Below are positions 1-7,953 of a stretch of 64,000 nucleotides of DNA, one piece after another. The notes beneath the pieces were generated by a model. That model was not told the origin of the DNA. It saw only the letters and a list, made by a program, of their open reading frames with translations, and did not search any database. How positions within the stretch are numbered: position 1 is the first letter of the stretch; each line of letters opens with the position of its first letter. This DNA comes from Streptococcus mitis (GTDB lineage Bacteria > Bacillota > Bacilli > Lactobacillales > Streptococcaceae), in assembly GCF_016658865.1 (NCBI RefSeq), contig NZ_CP067992.1, positions 1,631,001 through 1,695,000 on the forward strand, written 5' to 3'. The translations under genes were made by a program, and so were the position numbers.

Positions 1-540
1 ATAGATGGGAAATCCCTGATGAGCTAGATGCTCCACGGTACGAGCTGTTTCGTAGGCCACTGCCTTATTGAGCGATAGCTCAGCAATCTCACGTGCCACA
101 TCCACTCCAGGAAAGGCTCGATTGTGCTCAATATAGTCTGCGACGTAGATGACTTTTTCTAAGTCAGTCATCTGATCAGCACCGACTGTATGGATTTCAA
201 TAGCTCGCAGGATTTCAGAGTCTTGCAAATTCAAATCTTCTTGAATCTTGTAGATGCCCACCATGCCATGCCAGACATTATTGCCCCAGTTTTTGAGGCC
301 AGGGTCTAATTGGTAACAGTCAATCAAATCCAGAAATTCCTGATCTGATAGCTTTTTAGCATAGTCATGAAGAAGGCCTGCTAAGCCTGCCTTCTCAGTA
401 TCCACACCGAATCGTTGGGCAAGTTCTATGGCTGCACTCTCCACCCCCAAACAATGGGTTAAACGTTTTTCAGGTAGAAGCTCTGCCATTTTTTCCAACA
501 AAGCCTCACGAGAACAATTGATATAGTCTTGATAGGCCAT
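1..540 (-). CDS. yqeK: YqeK-type HD-domain phosphohydrolase (3' end outside window)
   Basis: Read on the minus strand from ATG at 540, this frame stays open for 180 codons to the window edge, so the last residues are missing; the family is usually about 190-200 aa. HD-superfamily metal ligands are visible: the early His in RLTHCLGV, the HD pair in LLHDYAK, the His in EIHT and the Asp in YVADYIE. YqeK proteins are known as HD-domain hydrolases acting on diadenosine tetraphosphate. The start overlaps the nadD stop by one base (TGATG), so the two are translationally coupled, as in many Firmicutes where nadD-yqeK are adjacent. Function is inferred from the family. Confidence 0.9.
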   Translation of the reverse strand, partial: MAYQDYINCSREALLEKMAELLPEKRLTHCLGVESAAIELAQRFGVDTEKAGLAGLLHDYAKKLSDQEFLDLIDCYQLDPGLKNWGNNVWHGMVGIYKIQEDLNLQDSEILRAIEIHTVGADQMTDLEKVIYVADYIEHNRAFPGVDVAREIAELSLNKAVAYETARTVEHLAHQGFPIY

Positions 541-1169
541 CAGTAGAGCCCCTCCTTCTCGATGTAGTCTAGCACCGGCTTAGGCAGGAGAAAATTGGGT
601 TTTCGTCCTTGGACAAGGAAGTCCCGCACCATGCTGGATGAGATATCCATGAGAGGCACATCCACCCAGATAACGGGATAGGAAGTCCCTGCCTTGTAGC
701 GTGGGCGCTGAACCCCAACAAACTGAACCATGTCAACCAGTTCATCAATTCGGTACCACTTAGGCAGATAGTCAACCATGTCGGCACCGATGATAAAGTA
801 ATAATCCGTATCTGGATGTTGCTCTGTCAAGATTTTCATGGTGTCGTAGGTGTAGGAAATGCCCTTGCGCTCTAGCTCGATAGTTTCAATGGCTAGGCCT
901 TCAATCCCCTCAATCGCCAACTCAAGCATCTTGAGACGGTGATGTTCAGGGATGGTTTCTTTTTTGTCCACATGAGGAGGTTGGTATTCAGGCATGAGCA
1001 GAACCTGGTCCAGCCCCAACTGTTGCCGTACTTGGTCCGCAACGATCAGATGGGCATGGTGAACGGGGTTAAAATTCCCTCCTAAAATCCCGACTTGCTT
1101 GCGTTTTTTCTCCTTGAGTTCTGGCTCCAACTCTACCTTGGTAAAGGGAGTCAATAGTTCGATTGCCAT
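540..1169 (-). CDS. nadD: Nicotinate-nucleotide adenylyltransferase
   Basis: Converts nicotinate mononucleotide plus ATP to deamido-NAD in cytoplasmic NAD synthesis. The 209-aa product has the nucleotidyltransferase signature [12 protein letters not shown] at about residues 29-40, a variant of GxFxPxHxGH, and the C-terminal SSSMVR motif corresponding to SSTxIR. The residues before the Rossmann strand ([18 protein letters not shown]...) form a longer N-terminal extension than in many orthologues; the ATG at 1169 is preceded by AAAGGAGA, which supports it. It lies 50 nt after yhbY and is coupled to yqeK, in the conserved yqeG-yqeH-yhbY-nadD-yqeK order. Confidence 0.95.
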   Translation of the reverse strand: MAIELLTPFTKVELEPELKEKKRKQVGILGGNFNPVHHAHLIVADQVRQQLGLDQVLLMPEYQPPHVDKKETIPEHHRLKMLELAIEGIEGLAIETIELERKGISYTYDTMKILTEQHPDTDYYFIIGADMVDYLPKWYRIDELVDMVQFVGVQRPRYKAGTSYPVIWVDVPLMDISSSMVRDFLVQGRKPNFLLPKPVLDYIEKEGLY

Positions 1170-1219
1170 AGGCTAGTCTCCTTTATTTCTCTGTAAAAAC
1201 AGTTATTTGGAGTAGGTTT

Positions 1220-1531
1220 TTAGATTTCTTTGACTTTTTTAGAAATCTTGCGATTTTCTTTCTTGCTAGATTGTTTAAACAAAATCAAGATGCGTCCGAT
1301 TTTTTGGACAGTATCCACACCAATTTCTTCTTCCAAGATTTCAGCTACTTCGTGGATATTTTCATCTGTATTTTGCAAGAGCGTTACTTTAATCAATTCG
1401 CGGGCGTCAAGAGCTTGACGAACGCTGGTTTTGATTTGGTCGTTCAGTCCATTTTTCCCAATTTGGATGATAGGTTTGAGGGTGTGTGCCTGGCTGTTGA
1501 GGAAGGCACGTTGTTTTGATGTTAATGACAT
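1220..1531 (-). CDS. yhbY: YhbY family RNA-binding protein (CRM domain)
   Basis: A 103-aa protein of the CRM/YhbY fold. It starts MSLTSKQRAFLNSQAHTLKP and carries the family motif IGKNGL (about residues 23-28), the GxxG-like loop that contacts RNA. Known members associate with pre-50S ribosomal particles, so a role in ribosome assembly is likely; this fits its position between the ribosome-assembly GTPase yqeH and nadD. The C-terminus is a short lysine-rich tail. It is separated from yqeH by a 211-bp hairpin-rich spacer that would lie in the same transcript. Confidence 0.93.
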   Translation of the reverse strand: MSLTSKQRAFLNSQAHTLKPIIQIGKNGLNDQIKTSVRQALDARELIKVTLLQNTDENIHEVAEILEEEIGVDTVQKIGRILILFKQSSKKENRKISKKVKEI

Positions 1532-1588
1532 AATTTCTTCCTTATTTTCTGATAGTTATTTTAGGTGGTGAGGGACGGTCGGAACTAA

Positions 1589-1735
1589 TTTTCCAAAGAT
1601 CTCATCTTTGAAAAATGGATTTCCTGACCTTACAATTGAGCCTTGGTCTCAATTGTGCCCCTTGCCAATCTACAGATTGGCAAGACACCACGGCAATAAC
1701 TATCTCTACATGAGCTCACTTTGTTCGCTCAGTGA
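1589..1735. repeat. Array of consecutive short hairpins between yqeH and yhbY
   Basis: Four inverted repeats follow one another. 1594-1600/1604-1610 has 7 bp around CTC with A/T flanks. 1632-1640/1648-1656 has 9 bp. 1661-1670/1675-1684 has a perfect 10-bp stem around TACA. Around 1711-1735 two alternative 5-bp pairings exist. They fill most of the 211-bp intergenic space. By reading, this is not a BOX element: no boxA or boxC ends are present. No coding potential is evident. It may be a multi-hairpin intergenic repeat, an RNA processing site, or several nested terminators. Confidence 0.6.
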
Positions 1736-1742
1736 TTTTATT

Positions 1743-2849
1743 TTAAATAATTGCTTTTCGTGCGACGACTGCGACGCCTTCTGGTGCCCAGACGGCGACT
1801 TTGGCGGTGCCTGTTACGCGGATCCAGCCGAGTCCAGAGATGACTAGGTCTGTCTTGTCCTTGATGGTAAATACATGCTCAACCAGTTTAGGAAAATCTT
1901 CTTTTTCCTTACTATTTGGTGGTGTTAGAAGGGTTCCAAGGTGCTTATCGTAGAAAGCACTAGCGCCTTCAAGCTTGGTACGATGGAGTTTGAGTTCATT
2001 ATCAAAGAAGGCTGTGAAACCTTGCTTTTCACCAGTGATGAAATCAAAGCGTCCTAGACCGCCTAGAAACAAGGTTTGCTCTGGATTGAGCTGATAGGTT
2101 TTAGGCTTGATTTCCTTTTTAGGGCTGACATACTTGAGGTTTTTGGCCGTCAAGTAGTGAGCCATCTGGTGACGGTGGATAATCCCCGGTGTATCGTAGA
2201 TATAAGATCCGTCATCAAGCGGAATCTCAATCTTGTCCAAGGTTGTCCCTGGGAAGCGTGAAGTCGTGATGACATTCTGATCACCCGTAATTTCTTGGAT
2301 AATGGCATTGATAAGGGTTGATTTTCCAACGTTGGTCACACCGACCACATAGACATCACGGCCCTTTCGGTAGTGCTCGATTTTGTCTATGACTTCCTTA
2401 ATAGCATGTTTGTTTTGGGCTGAAGTTAGGACGACATCGACTGGACGAAGCCCTTCTTCGTAGGCACGTTCCATGAGCCACTGGCTAATCTTACCAGGCT
2501 TAACTGACTTAGGCAGGATATCTTTTTTATTTCCCACCAAGAGGACATCATTGCCCGATACAAAGCGTGGCAAGCCTGGAATGACAGAGCCATTAAAGTC
2601 AAAGATATCAATGACATTTACCACTAAAGCATCACTGTCTCCCACCTCGTGCAAGAGCTTGAGGAAATCATCGTCCGTCAACTGGACATCTGTGATTTCA
2701 TTGTAGTGGCGGAGACGGAAACAGCGTTGGCAATAGACTTCACCAGTCTCCAAACCTTTTTCAAGTGCCGACTGGGGGGTGAAACCAAGACCAGCCTTGT
2801 CTGTCGTCTGAATGGTTGCTCCACAACCAATACAGAGAATTTCTTCCAT
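1743..2849 (-). CDS. yqeH: Ribosome biogenesis GTPase YqeH (circularly permuted)
   Basis: A 368-aa GTPase with an N-terminal zinc finger (CIGC at about residues 6-9 and CQRC at about 40-43). The GTPase motifs are in permuted order: NKKD (G4) and TSAQ (G5) come before GVTNVGKST (G1) and DTPG (G3). YqeH family members are needed for 30S subunit maturation. Its stop is separated by two bases from the next start downstream of yqeG, consistent with an operon. The 3' end is followed by the hairpin array. Confidence 0.95.
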   Translation of the reverse strand: MEEILCIGCGATIQTTDKAGLGFTPQSALEKGLETGEVYCQRCFRLRHYNEITDVQLTDDDFLKLLHEVGDSDALVVNVIDIFDFNGSVIPGLPRFVSGNDVLLVGNKKDILPKSVKPGKISQWLMERAYEEGLRPVDVVLTSAQNKHAIKEVIDKIEHYRKGRDVYVVGVTNVGKSTLINAIIQEITGDQNVITTSRFPGTTLDKIEIPLDDGSYIYDTPGIIHRHQMAHYLTAKNLKYVSPKKEIKPKTYQLNPEQTLFLGGLGRFDFITGEKQGFTAFFDNELKLHRTKLEGASAFYDKHLGTLLTPPNSKEKEDFPKLVEHVFTIKDKTDLVISGLGWIRVTGTAKVAVWAPEGVAVVARKAII

Positions 2850-2851
2850 AG

Positions 2852-3379
2852 TTAAATTCCTTTTTTATATGTAATCGGTCCGTACTTTTCAGTGATTTTT
2901 CGCATCACACGGCGCTCACGAGCTCGGTTAATTTGCGTTTTGATCGAGTCATGTTGGACCAAGGGTTTGACTAAAATCGAGCGAATGCCTGCACGGTGGG
3001 CTGCTCGTATATCTGTCATGAGCTGGTCACCAACCATGACCACTTCGCTTTTCTCATAGTGGAATTCCTTCATGGCACGATTAATCCCAAATGTGAAGGG
3101 TTTCAGAGCCCAATAAACGTAATCAATCCCAAATTTCTCAACTGCTCGTTGGACACGTTTTTTGGTGTTATTTGAGACTACGATAATGCGAATGCCCGCG
3201 TCCCGAAGGTCATGTAGCCATTGCTTCATCTCTGGCGTCCCATCAGGGTTGTTCCAAGCAATGAGGGTATTGTCCAAATCGACCAAAACAGCCTTGATTC
3301 CCTGCGCCTGCAGGCTTGGGACTGTCAGATCATAAACTGCTTCCACAGCAAAATCTGGCATGTAATTTTCAATCGCCAT
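2852..3379 (-). CDS. yqeG: YqeG family HAD IIIA-type phosphatase
   Basis: A 175-aa HAD-superfamily hydrolase. Motif I is DLDNTLIAW (Asp nucleophile), motif II VVSNN, and motif III/IV MVGDQLMTDI. The start at 3379 was chosen because AAAAGGAGCCAG stands immediately upstream and because the longer open frame, reaching 3442, would overlap the end of the corA-like gene. YqeG proteins are phosphatases of unknown substrate; pneumococcal and staphylococcal members are often annotated as phosphatidylglycerophosphatase-like. It precedes yqeH by two bases, as in other Firmicutes. Confidence 0.92.
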   Translation of the reverse strand: MAIENYMPDFAVEAVYDLTVPSLQAQGIKAVLVDLDNTLIAWNNPDGTPEMKQWLHDLRDAGIRIIVVSNNTKKRVQRAVEKFGIDYVYWALKPFTFGINRAMKEFHYEKSEVVMVGDQLMTDIRAAHRAGIRSILVKPLVQHDSIKTQINRARERRVMRKITEKYGPITYKKGI

Positions 3380-3393
3380 TCTGGCTCCTTTTC

Positions 3394-4302
3394 TTAACTT
3401 TTTTTCGCAATTTTCCTTAGTAACAATGACAAGACAATCCACAACCCAGCACTAGCCAAACTGATGTAGAGCCAAGCATGGGGCTCATCTGTTAAAGGTA
3501 GGGGAACATTCATTCCGAAAAAGCCTGTCACGACTGCCAAAACCGCTAGCAAGACTGAAATGATGGTCAAGGTTGTCAAATTATCATTCAGATTATTGTT
3601 TAGGATGTTGTTATAAGATGCTGATAGTTGTTGGAGTACTTGAGAAATCAAGTCTGTCATGGATACCAGCTGATGAGCCTCAATCATGGCATCATCAAAC
3701 TGTTCTCTCTCAATCTCGTTAAAACTGCGATAGAGGGCATGCCCTTGAATATGCTCCAGCAACATGCGATTTTGCTTGGCAGCCGCAGTAAGATAAACCA
3801 TACCAGTCTCCAAGTCGGACAGCGCAAAAAGATTTTTCTTAGTTGTTCGCTGGCGCAAGAGCCCATTGACCTCATCTTTACTCTTGTCCATTTGCTCGAT
3901 GACAGGATAGTAGGCATTACTGATGATTTCCAGACTGGCAAAGAGAAACTTGTAAATCGAAAGCGTGTCATGACTCTCCAGATAACGGGTCATCTGTTCA
4001 ATGACATAGGCGTTCTTGATATTACTAATGGTAATCAGACGATGATGTTCCACGATAAAGGTCATGGGAAAGGCTTCGTAGTAGGCCTTATCCTTTTTCA
4101 AGTTCAAGACATTGTAGATAAAGGTCACAGTCCCATTTTCACGGTGATAATCCATGTGGGCACGCTCATTTCTATCCAGCGCATATTCGATGGTTTCCTT
4201 GTCCAAACCGTAGATTTCAGAAAGGTCCTCTAATTTTTTCAACTTGTCCAAATCTAGGTTAATCCAGGTACAACCATTGCCCAACTGTTTTTCTAAAAAC
4301 AT
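3394..4302 (-). CDS. corA: CorA family divalent cation transporter
   Basis: A 302-aa protein with the CorA layout: a long cytoplasmic alpha/beta and helical N-terminal region, then two C-terminal membrane helices (about 240-262 and 272-295). The selectivity motif GMN (in GFFGMNVPLP) closes the first helix. The family moves Mg2+, Co2+ or Ni2+ through a pentameric pore. The exact ion cannot be told from the sequence. An extended -10 promoter lies just upstream, so this gene probably starts the yqeG-yqeH-yhbY-nadD-yqeK transcript. Confidence 0.92.
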   Translation of the reverse strand: MFLEKQLGNGCTWINLDLDKLKKLEDLSEIYGLDKETIEYALDRNERAHMDYHRENGTVTFIYNVLNLKKDKAYYEAFPMTFIVEHHRLITISNIKNAYVIEQMTRYLESHDTLSIYKFLFASLEIISNAYYPVIEQMDKSKDEVNGLLRQRTTKKNLFALSDLETGMVYLTAAAKQNRMLLEHIQGHALYRSFNEIEREQFDDAMIEAHQLVSMTDLISQVLQQLSASYNNILNNNLNDNLTTLTIISVLLAVLAVVTGFFGMNVPLPLTDEPHAWLYISLASAGLWIVLSLLLRKIAKKS

Positions 4303-4328
4303 CTTCTCTCCTTTACCAAACTCTTTCT

Positions 4329-4337
4329 ATTGTACCA
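4329..4337 (-). promoter_or_regulatory. Extended -10 promoter of the corA-like operon
   Basis: On the minus strand TGGTACAAT stands about 27 bp before the corA start, preceded by TTA (TTATGGTACAAT). No good -35 box is seen at 17 bp (CTGAAA). A TGn extended -10 can compensate for this in streptococci. It lies just downstream of the mscS-like stop codon. Confidence 0.55.
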
Positions 4338-4353
4338 TAAATCTGCTAAAATT

Positions 4354-4920
4354 TCAGGCCTGGTCTGTACGAGAGAAATTGCTGACGACGGTGATATTCC
4401 GATTGGGAACGAAGTGCAGAACCTGGTCTTCTCCTCTGAGTTGCGTTGTTCGAATGCCAACACTAACCACCTTGCCCGATACAGTAATAGGACCATTTGT
4501 CAGAACAACCTCATCTCCTACATCCAGTTGACGTTCAAAGAGGATGAAAAAGCCATTGATGACATCAGACAGAAAACCTTGGGCTCCCATCCCAATAGCC
4601 ACCCCAGCAATCCCAGCTCCAGCAAGCAAACTAGAAACTGGCAAACCCAAAATAGACAAGATACAATAAAGCAAAAAGAAATAAAGGGTATAATTAAACA
4701 CATTCTCTAATAAACGTGAGATGGTTTTTTGGCGCCCGACATCATGACGAGACATTTTTAGAGAAGGTTTGACAATTCTCTGCACCATTGTATGAAGCAG
4801 TTTTTTAGCTATGTAGAATAGCAAAAATAGAAATAACAGAGAAAGTACCTTGGTCAAGATATTCTCAATAATCGTTGTTATATCAAGCTTATTGAGGTAG
4901 GTTTGAATAAATTCTTTCAT
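4354..4920 (-). CDS. Small MscS-type mechanosensitive channel
   Basis: A 188-aa membrane protein with three predicted membrane helices. It has the typical MscS pore helix and beta-domain entry (AGAGIAGVAIGMGAQGFLSD followed by GFFILFERQLDVGDEV). It ends soon after the beta domain, so the large C-terminal alpha/beta cage of classical MscS is lacking. The start at 4920 is chosen because AAAGGAGTTTTCT precedes it; the longer frame to 4983 has no ribosome site and covers the promoter. Expected role: release of solutes on hypo-osmotic shock. It could be a short YkuT-like family member or a truncated one. Confidence 0.85.
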   Translation of the reverse strand: MKEFIQTYLNKLDITTIIENILTKVLSLLFLFLLFYIAKKLLHTMVQRIVKPSLKMSRHDVGRQKTISRLLENVFNYTLYFFLLYCILSILGLPVSSLLAGAGIAGVAIGMGAQGFLSDVINGFFILFERQLDVGDEVVLTNGPITVSGKVVSVGIRTTQLRGEDQVLHFVPNRNITVVSNFSRTDQA

Positions 4921-4938
4921 AGAAAACTCCTTTCGTTT

Positions 4939-4949
4939 ATTATACCATA
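4939..4949 (-). promoter_or_regulatory. Extended -10 promoter of mscS-like gene
   Basis: TATGGTATAAT on the minus strand, about 19 bp before the start codon. The -35 region at 17 bp is weak (ATTCAT). The consensus -10 with TG extension makes this a likely promoter. Confidence 0.6.
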
Positions 4950-5012
4950 CTTTTACAAGTGATGAATCTCCATAAATATTCAAAAATAATAGCCAAAATA
5001 GACAGAAAATTC

Positions 5013-5041
5013 TTGATTTTAGTTCATATTTATACTATAAT
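5013..5041 (+). promoter_or_regulatory. Promoter of sstT
   Basis: -35 TTGATT (5013-5018), 17-bp spacer, -10 TATAAT (5036-5041). A strong ribosome site AAAGGAGG follows at 5059-5066, just before ATG 5072. Confidence 0.8.
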
Positions 5042-5071
5042 CATAAACATTACACAACAAAGGAGGTTGTT

Positions 5072-6277
5072 ATGAAAAAAATCATTCATGCTTGGAATAA
5101 GGCAAGCCTAATCAAACGGATTTTGATTGGCATGCTTATTGGAGGAACCCTAGGGCTGACACTTCCTAACATTTCAGGAATTGGTCTACTCGGAGATCTC
5201 TTTGTTGGTGGCCTCAAAGCCATCGCACCTATTCTAGTCTTTGCCCTCGTTGCTAACGCCCTTTCCCAACATCAAAAGGGACAAGATAGCAACATGAAAA
5301 CGGTTATCTTCCTTTACTTGGTAGGAACCTTTGCAGCGGCACTTGTTGCTGTCCTAGCAAGCTTTATTGTCCCTGTTGAGATTACCTTAAATAGTGCCAA
5401 TACAGAAATCGCACCACCAGATGGAATTGGCCAGGTCCTCAGCAACCTCTTGCTCAAACTGGTTGACAATCCAGTCAATGCCCTCATTACTGCCAACTAC
5501 ATCGGTATCTTATCATGGGCAGTTATTTTCGGGATTGCTATGAGAGAGGCCAGCAAAAATAGTAAAGAATTGCTGAAAACTATGGCTGATGTGACTTCTA
5601 AGATTGTCGAATGGATCATCAACCTAGCTCCCTTTGGAATCCTTGGCCTTGTCTTCAAAACTATCTCTGATAAGGGAATCGGAAGCCTAGCTAACTACGG
5701 AATCTTGCTTGCCCTATTGGTGACAACTATGTTCTTTGTGGCTCTGGTAGTCAATCCACTAATTGCCTTCCTCTTTATGAAGAGAAATCCTTATCCCCTC
5801 GTTTGGAAATGTTTGCGTGTCAGCGGTGTGACAGCCTTCTTCACTCGTAGTTCTGCAGCTAACATCCCTGTAAACATGAAACTTTGTCACGACCTTGGAC
5901 TAGATCCAGATACCTATTCAGTTTCTATCCCACTTGGTTCTACTATCAACATGGCCGGAGCAGCGATTACTATTAACGTTTTGACCCTTGCTGCAGTAAA
6001 TACTTTGGGAATCCCTGTTGACTTTGCGACAGCCTTTGTCCTCAGTGTAGTAGCAGCAATCTCAGCCTGTGGTGCTTCTGGTATTGCCGGAGGATCCCTC
6101 CTTCTTATCCCAGTTGCTTGTAGCCTTTTCGGTATTTCTAACGATATTGCCATGCAAGTTGTCGGTGTTGGATTTGTCATTGGGGTCATCCAGGACTCAT
6201 GCGAAACAGCTCTCAACTCTTCAACAGATGTCCTCTTTACTGCCGTTGCCGAATACGCAGCAGCCCGTAAAAAATAA
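5072..6277 (+). CDS. sstT: Serine/threonine:Na+ symporter SstT
   Basis: A 401-aa dicarboxylate/amino-acid:cation symporter (DAACS) with multiple membrane helices. The sequence closely follows the SstT subfamily: N-terminal [18 protein letters not shown], the serine-rich hairpin [13 protein letters not shown], and [25 protein letters not shown] around the conserved NMxG site. Expected role: sodium-driven uptake of serine and threonine. It has its own promoter and is followed by a terminator at 6283-6312. Confidence 0.95.
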   Translation: MKKIIHAWNKASLIKRILIGMLIGGTLGLTLPNISGIGLLGDLFVGGLKAIAPILVFALVANALSQHQKGQDSNMKTVIFLYLVGTFAAALVAVLASFIVPVEITLNSANTEIAPPDGIGQVLSNLLLKLVDNPVNALITANYIGILSWAVIFGIAMREASKNSKELLKTMADVTSKIVEWIINLAPFGILGLVFKTISDKGIGSLANYGILLALLVTTMFFVALVVNPLIAFLFMKRNPYPLVWKCLRVSGVTAFFTRSSAANIPVNMKLCHDLGLDPDTYSVSIPLGSTINMAGAAITINVLTLAAVNTLGIPVDFATAFVLSVVAAISACGASGIAGGSLLLIPVACSLFGISNDIAMQVVGVGFVIGVIQDSCETALNSSTDVLFTAVAEYAAARKK

Positions 6278-6282
6278 CTCAT

Positions 6283-6312
6283 AAAGACAAGCCTGCTCAG
6301 GTCTTGTCTTTT
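6283..6312 (+). terminator. Rho-independent terminator after sstT
   Basis: Stem AAAGACAAG-CCT (6283-6294) pairs with AGG-CTTGTCTTT (6299-6311), with one bulged T, followed by TTTCC. It stands six bases after the sstT stop. Confidence 0.75.
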
Positions 6313-6344
6313 CCGCTTTTATTCGAACTTACTAGGAAATCCAT

Positions 6345-7295
6345 ATGTCTATTAGCCAACGTACGACCAAACTCATCTTAGCTACCTGTCTTGCCTGCCT
6401 TCTTGCTTATTTTCTCAATCTCTCCTCAGCAGTTTCAGCTGGAATCATCGCCCTCTTGAGCCTATCCGATACCCGTAGAAGTACCTTAAAACTGGCCCAC
6501 AATCGACTCTTTTCCATGCTTCTAGCTCTAGCTATTGGTGTTTTGACTTTTCACTTGAGCGGATTTCATATCTGGAGCCTTGGCCTCTATCTAGCCCTTT
6601 ATGTGCCCCTAGCCTATAAGATGGGTTGGGAAATTGGCATCACACCAAGCACTGTTTTGGTTAGCCACCTCTTGGTACAAGAGTCAACCTCTCCAGAGCT
6701 TCTAGTCAATGAATTCCTTCTCTTTGCTATCGGTACAGGTTTTGCCTTGCTTGTCAATCTCTACATGCCTTCACGAGATGAGGAAATTCATCACTACCAC
6801 ACATTGGTAGAAGAAAAGTTAAAAGATATTCTCCAACGCTTCAAATATTATTTATCCAGAGGAGATGGACGCAACCGAGCACAGTTAGTTGACGAATTGG
6901 ACACCCTTTTGGAAGAAGCCCTCAGACTGGTCTATCTAGATCACTCTGACCACCTCTTTCACCAGACCGACTACCATATCCACTATTTTGAAATGAGACA
7001 GCGACAAAGTCGTATCCTGCGAAACATGGCCCAGCAAATCAACACCTGTCACCTAGCTGCCAGTGAGAGCCTGATTTTGGCCCAGCTCTTTTCAAAAATT
7101 GCAGGCCAACTAAGCCAGACCAATCCTGCTTCTGATTTGCTAGATGAAATTGAACGTTATCTGGAAGTCTTCCGTAATCGCAGTCTGCCCAAGACAAGAG
7201 AAGAATTTGAAACCCGTGCCACACTTCTTCAACTCCTACGTGAAGCCAAAACCTTCATCCAAGTAAAAGTTAATTTTTACCAAAAATATGGATAG
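6345..7295 (+). CDS. Aromatic acid exporter family (ArAE/DUF939) membrane protein
   Basis: A 316-aa protein. The first 140 residues hold four or five hydrophobic segments with the family-typical start (RTTKLILATCLACLLAYFL and an SAGIIALLSLSDTRRSTLK loop). The rest is a hydrophilic, helical, cytosolic region rich in Glu, Leu and Arg, as in Firmicutes ArAE/DUF939 members. Substrates are unknown for streptococcal members; the name comes from distant AaeB-like exporters. AGGAAA stands ahead of the ATG. The BOX element begins three bases after the stop. Confidence 0.85.
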   Translation: MSISQRTTKLILATCLACLLAYFLNLSSAVSAGIIALLSLSDTRRSTLKLAHNRLFSMLLALAIGVLTFHLSGFHIWSLGLYLALYVPLAYKMGWEIGITPSTVLVSHLLVQESTSPELLVNEFLLFAIGTGFALLVNLYMPSRDEEIHHYHTLVEEKLKDILQRFKYYLSRGDGRNRAQLVDELDTLLEEALRLVYLDHSDHLFHQTDYHIHYFEMRQRQSRILRNMAQQINTCHLAASESLILAQLFSKIAGQLSQTNPASDLLDEIERYLEVFRNRSLPKTREEFETRATLLQLLREAKTFIQVKVNFYQKYG

Positions 7296-7297
7296 TA

Positions 7298-7491
7298 ATA
7301 CTCTTCGAAAATCTCTTCAAACTACGTCAGCTTCACCTTGCCGTATATATGTTACTGACTTCGTCAGTCTTATCTACGACCTCAAAACAGTGTTTTAAGC
7401 TGACTTCGTCAGTTCTATCCACAACCTCAAAACGGTGTTTTGAGCAGCCTGCGGCTAGCTTCCTAGTTTGCTCTTTGATTTTCATTGAGTA
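7298..7491 (+). repeat. BOX element, boxA-boxB-boxB-boxC
   Basis: boxA (7298-7354) begins ATACTCTTCGAAAATCTCTT. Two 45-bp boxB copies follow exactly (7355-7399 and 7400-7444), each beginning CTGACTTCGTCAGT. boxC (7445-7491) ends in TTTTCATTGAGTA. This is the pneumococcal/S. mitis BOX family, a non-autonomous intergenic repeat whose RNA forms a long hairpin. It lies between convergent genes. Confidence 0.93.
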
Positions 7492-7494
7492 AAA

Positions 7495-7544
7495 AAAGAA
7501 AACTTCAGATCAATCACAAAAGGTGAATATCTGAAGTTTTCTTT
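7495..7544 (-). terminator. Terminator of the accessory Sec/glycosylation operon
   Basis: Perfect 16-bp stem: 7495-7510 (AAAGAAAACTTCAGAT) pairs with 7529-7544, loop of 18 nt. A T-run follows on the minus strand, directly after the asp5 stop. A run of A/T on both sides may let it work in both directions. Confidence 0.85.
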
Positions 7545-7768
7545 TATTTGTAAGTTATTACCATAAATGTTAACAGTAAAACGAATAAAGCCAAACTCAC
7601 TAATAAAGTAAGAACCTTGACCAAGGTATTGCTCTGCCAGTAGCTTGGTTTACCAATATTACTAGTGGCATCCATGGAAAATAGTTGATTTTGACGAGGT
7701 TGTATGGTTACCAATACAATCAAAGCAAGAGAGAGGATAATAGCTAAAACAATCAGAATATCAGTCAT
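7544..7768 (-). CDS. asp5: Accessory Sec system SecG-like protein Asp5
   Basis: A 74-aa protein with two hydrophobic segments (about 3-22 and 50-72) joined by a short polar stretch containing NIGKPSYWQSN, which is the SecG layout. In streptococcal SRR loci the last two genes after gtfB are asp4 (SecE-like) and asp5 (SecG-like), and position and size fit asp5 here. Expected role: peripheral subunit of the SecY2 channel. It is the final gene before the operon terminator. It could be mistaken for the housekeeping secG, but its context is clear. Confidence 0.88.
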   Translation of the reverse strand: MTDILIVLAIILSLALIVLVTIQPRQNQLFSMDATSNIGKPSYWQSNTLVKVLTLLVSLALFVLLLTFMVITYK

Positions 7769-7772
7769 AGGC

Positions 7773-7952
7773 CTACCTCAAAATTCCCAGTAAAGTAAAG
7801 AGTAAACCAATCAGAATCATTAAACCCAAGATGAGTGAAAAAATCTTACTAATCTTTTCCCCTCGGGTTTCTTTTTCTTTCTTGATCGGTTTTTGTTTCA
7901 ACTCTTCCATACGACCTTCAACGTCTTTGTAAAATAAATCTTCGTCTGACAT
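7773..7952 (-). CDS. asp4: Accessory Sec system SecE-like protein Asp4
   Basis: A 59-aa product, too short for common ORF cut-offs. It starts MSDEDLFYKDVEGRMEEL, continues with a lysine/glutamate-rich stretch, and ends with one membrane helix (about residues 36-57, IFSLILGLMILIGLLFTLLG). One amphipathic stretch plus one C-terminal helix is the SecE layout. A GGAGG site lies inside the end of gtfB, whose TAA stop is one base from the ATG at 7952. Position between gtfB and asp5 supports the name. Expected role: clamp subunit of the SecY2 translocon. Confidence 0.9.
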   Translation of the reverse strand: MSDEDLFYKDVEGRMEELKQKPIKKEKETRGEKISKIFSLILGLMILIGLLFTLLGILR

Positions 7953-7953
7953 G

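Noticed and set aside
1608-1847. Small plus-strand ORF of 79 codons
   Set aside because: It runs over the hairpin array and into the end of yqeH on the other strand; no ribosome site or homologous features.
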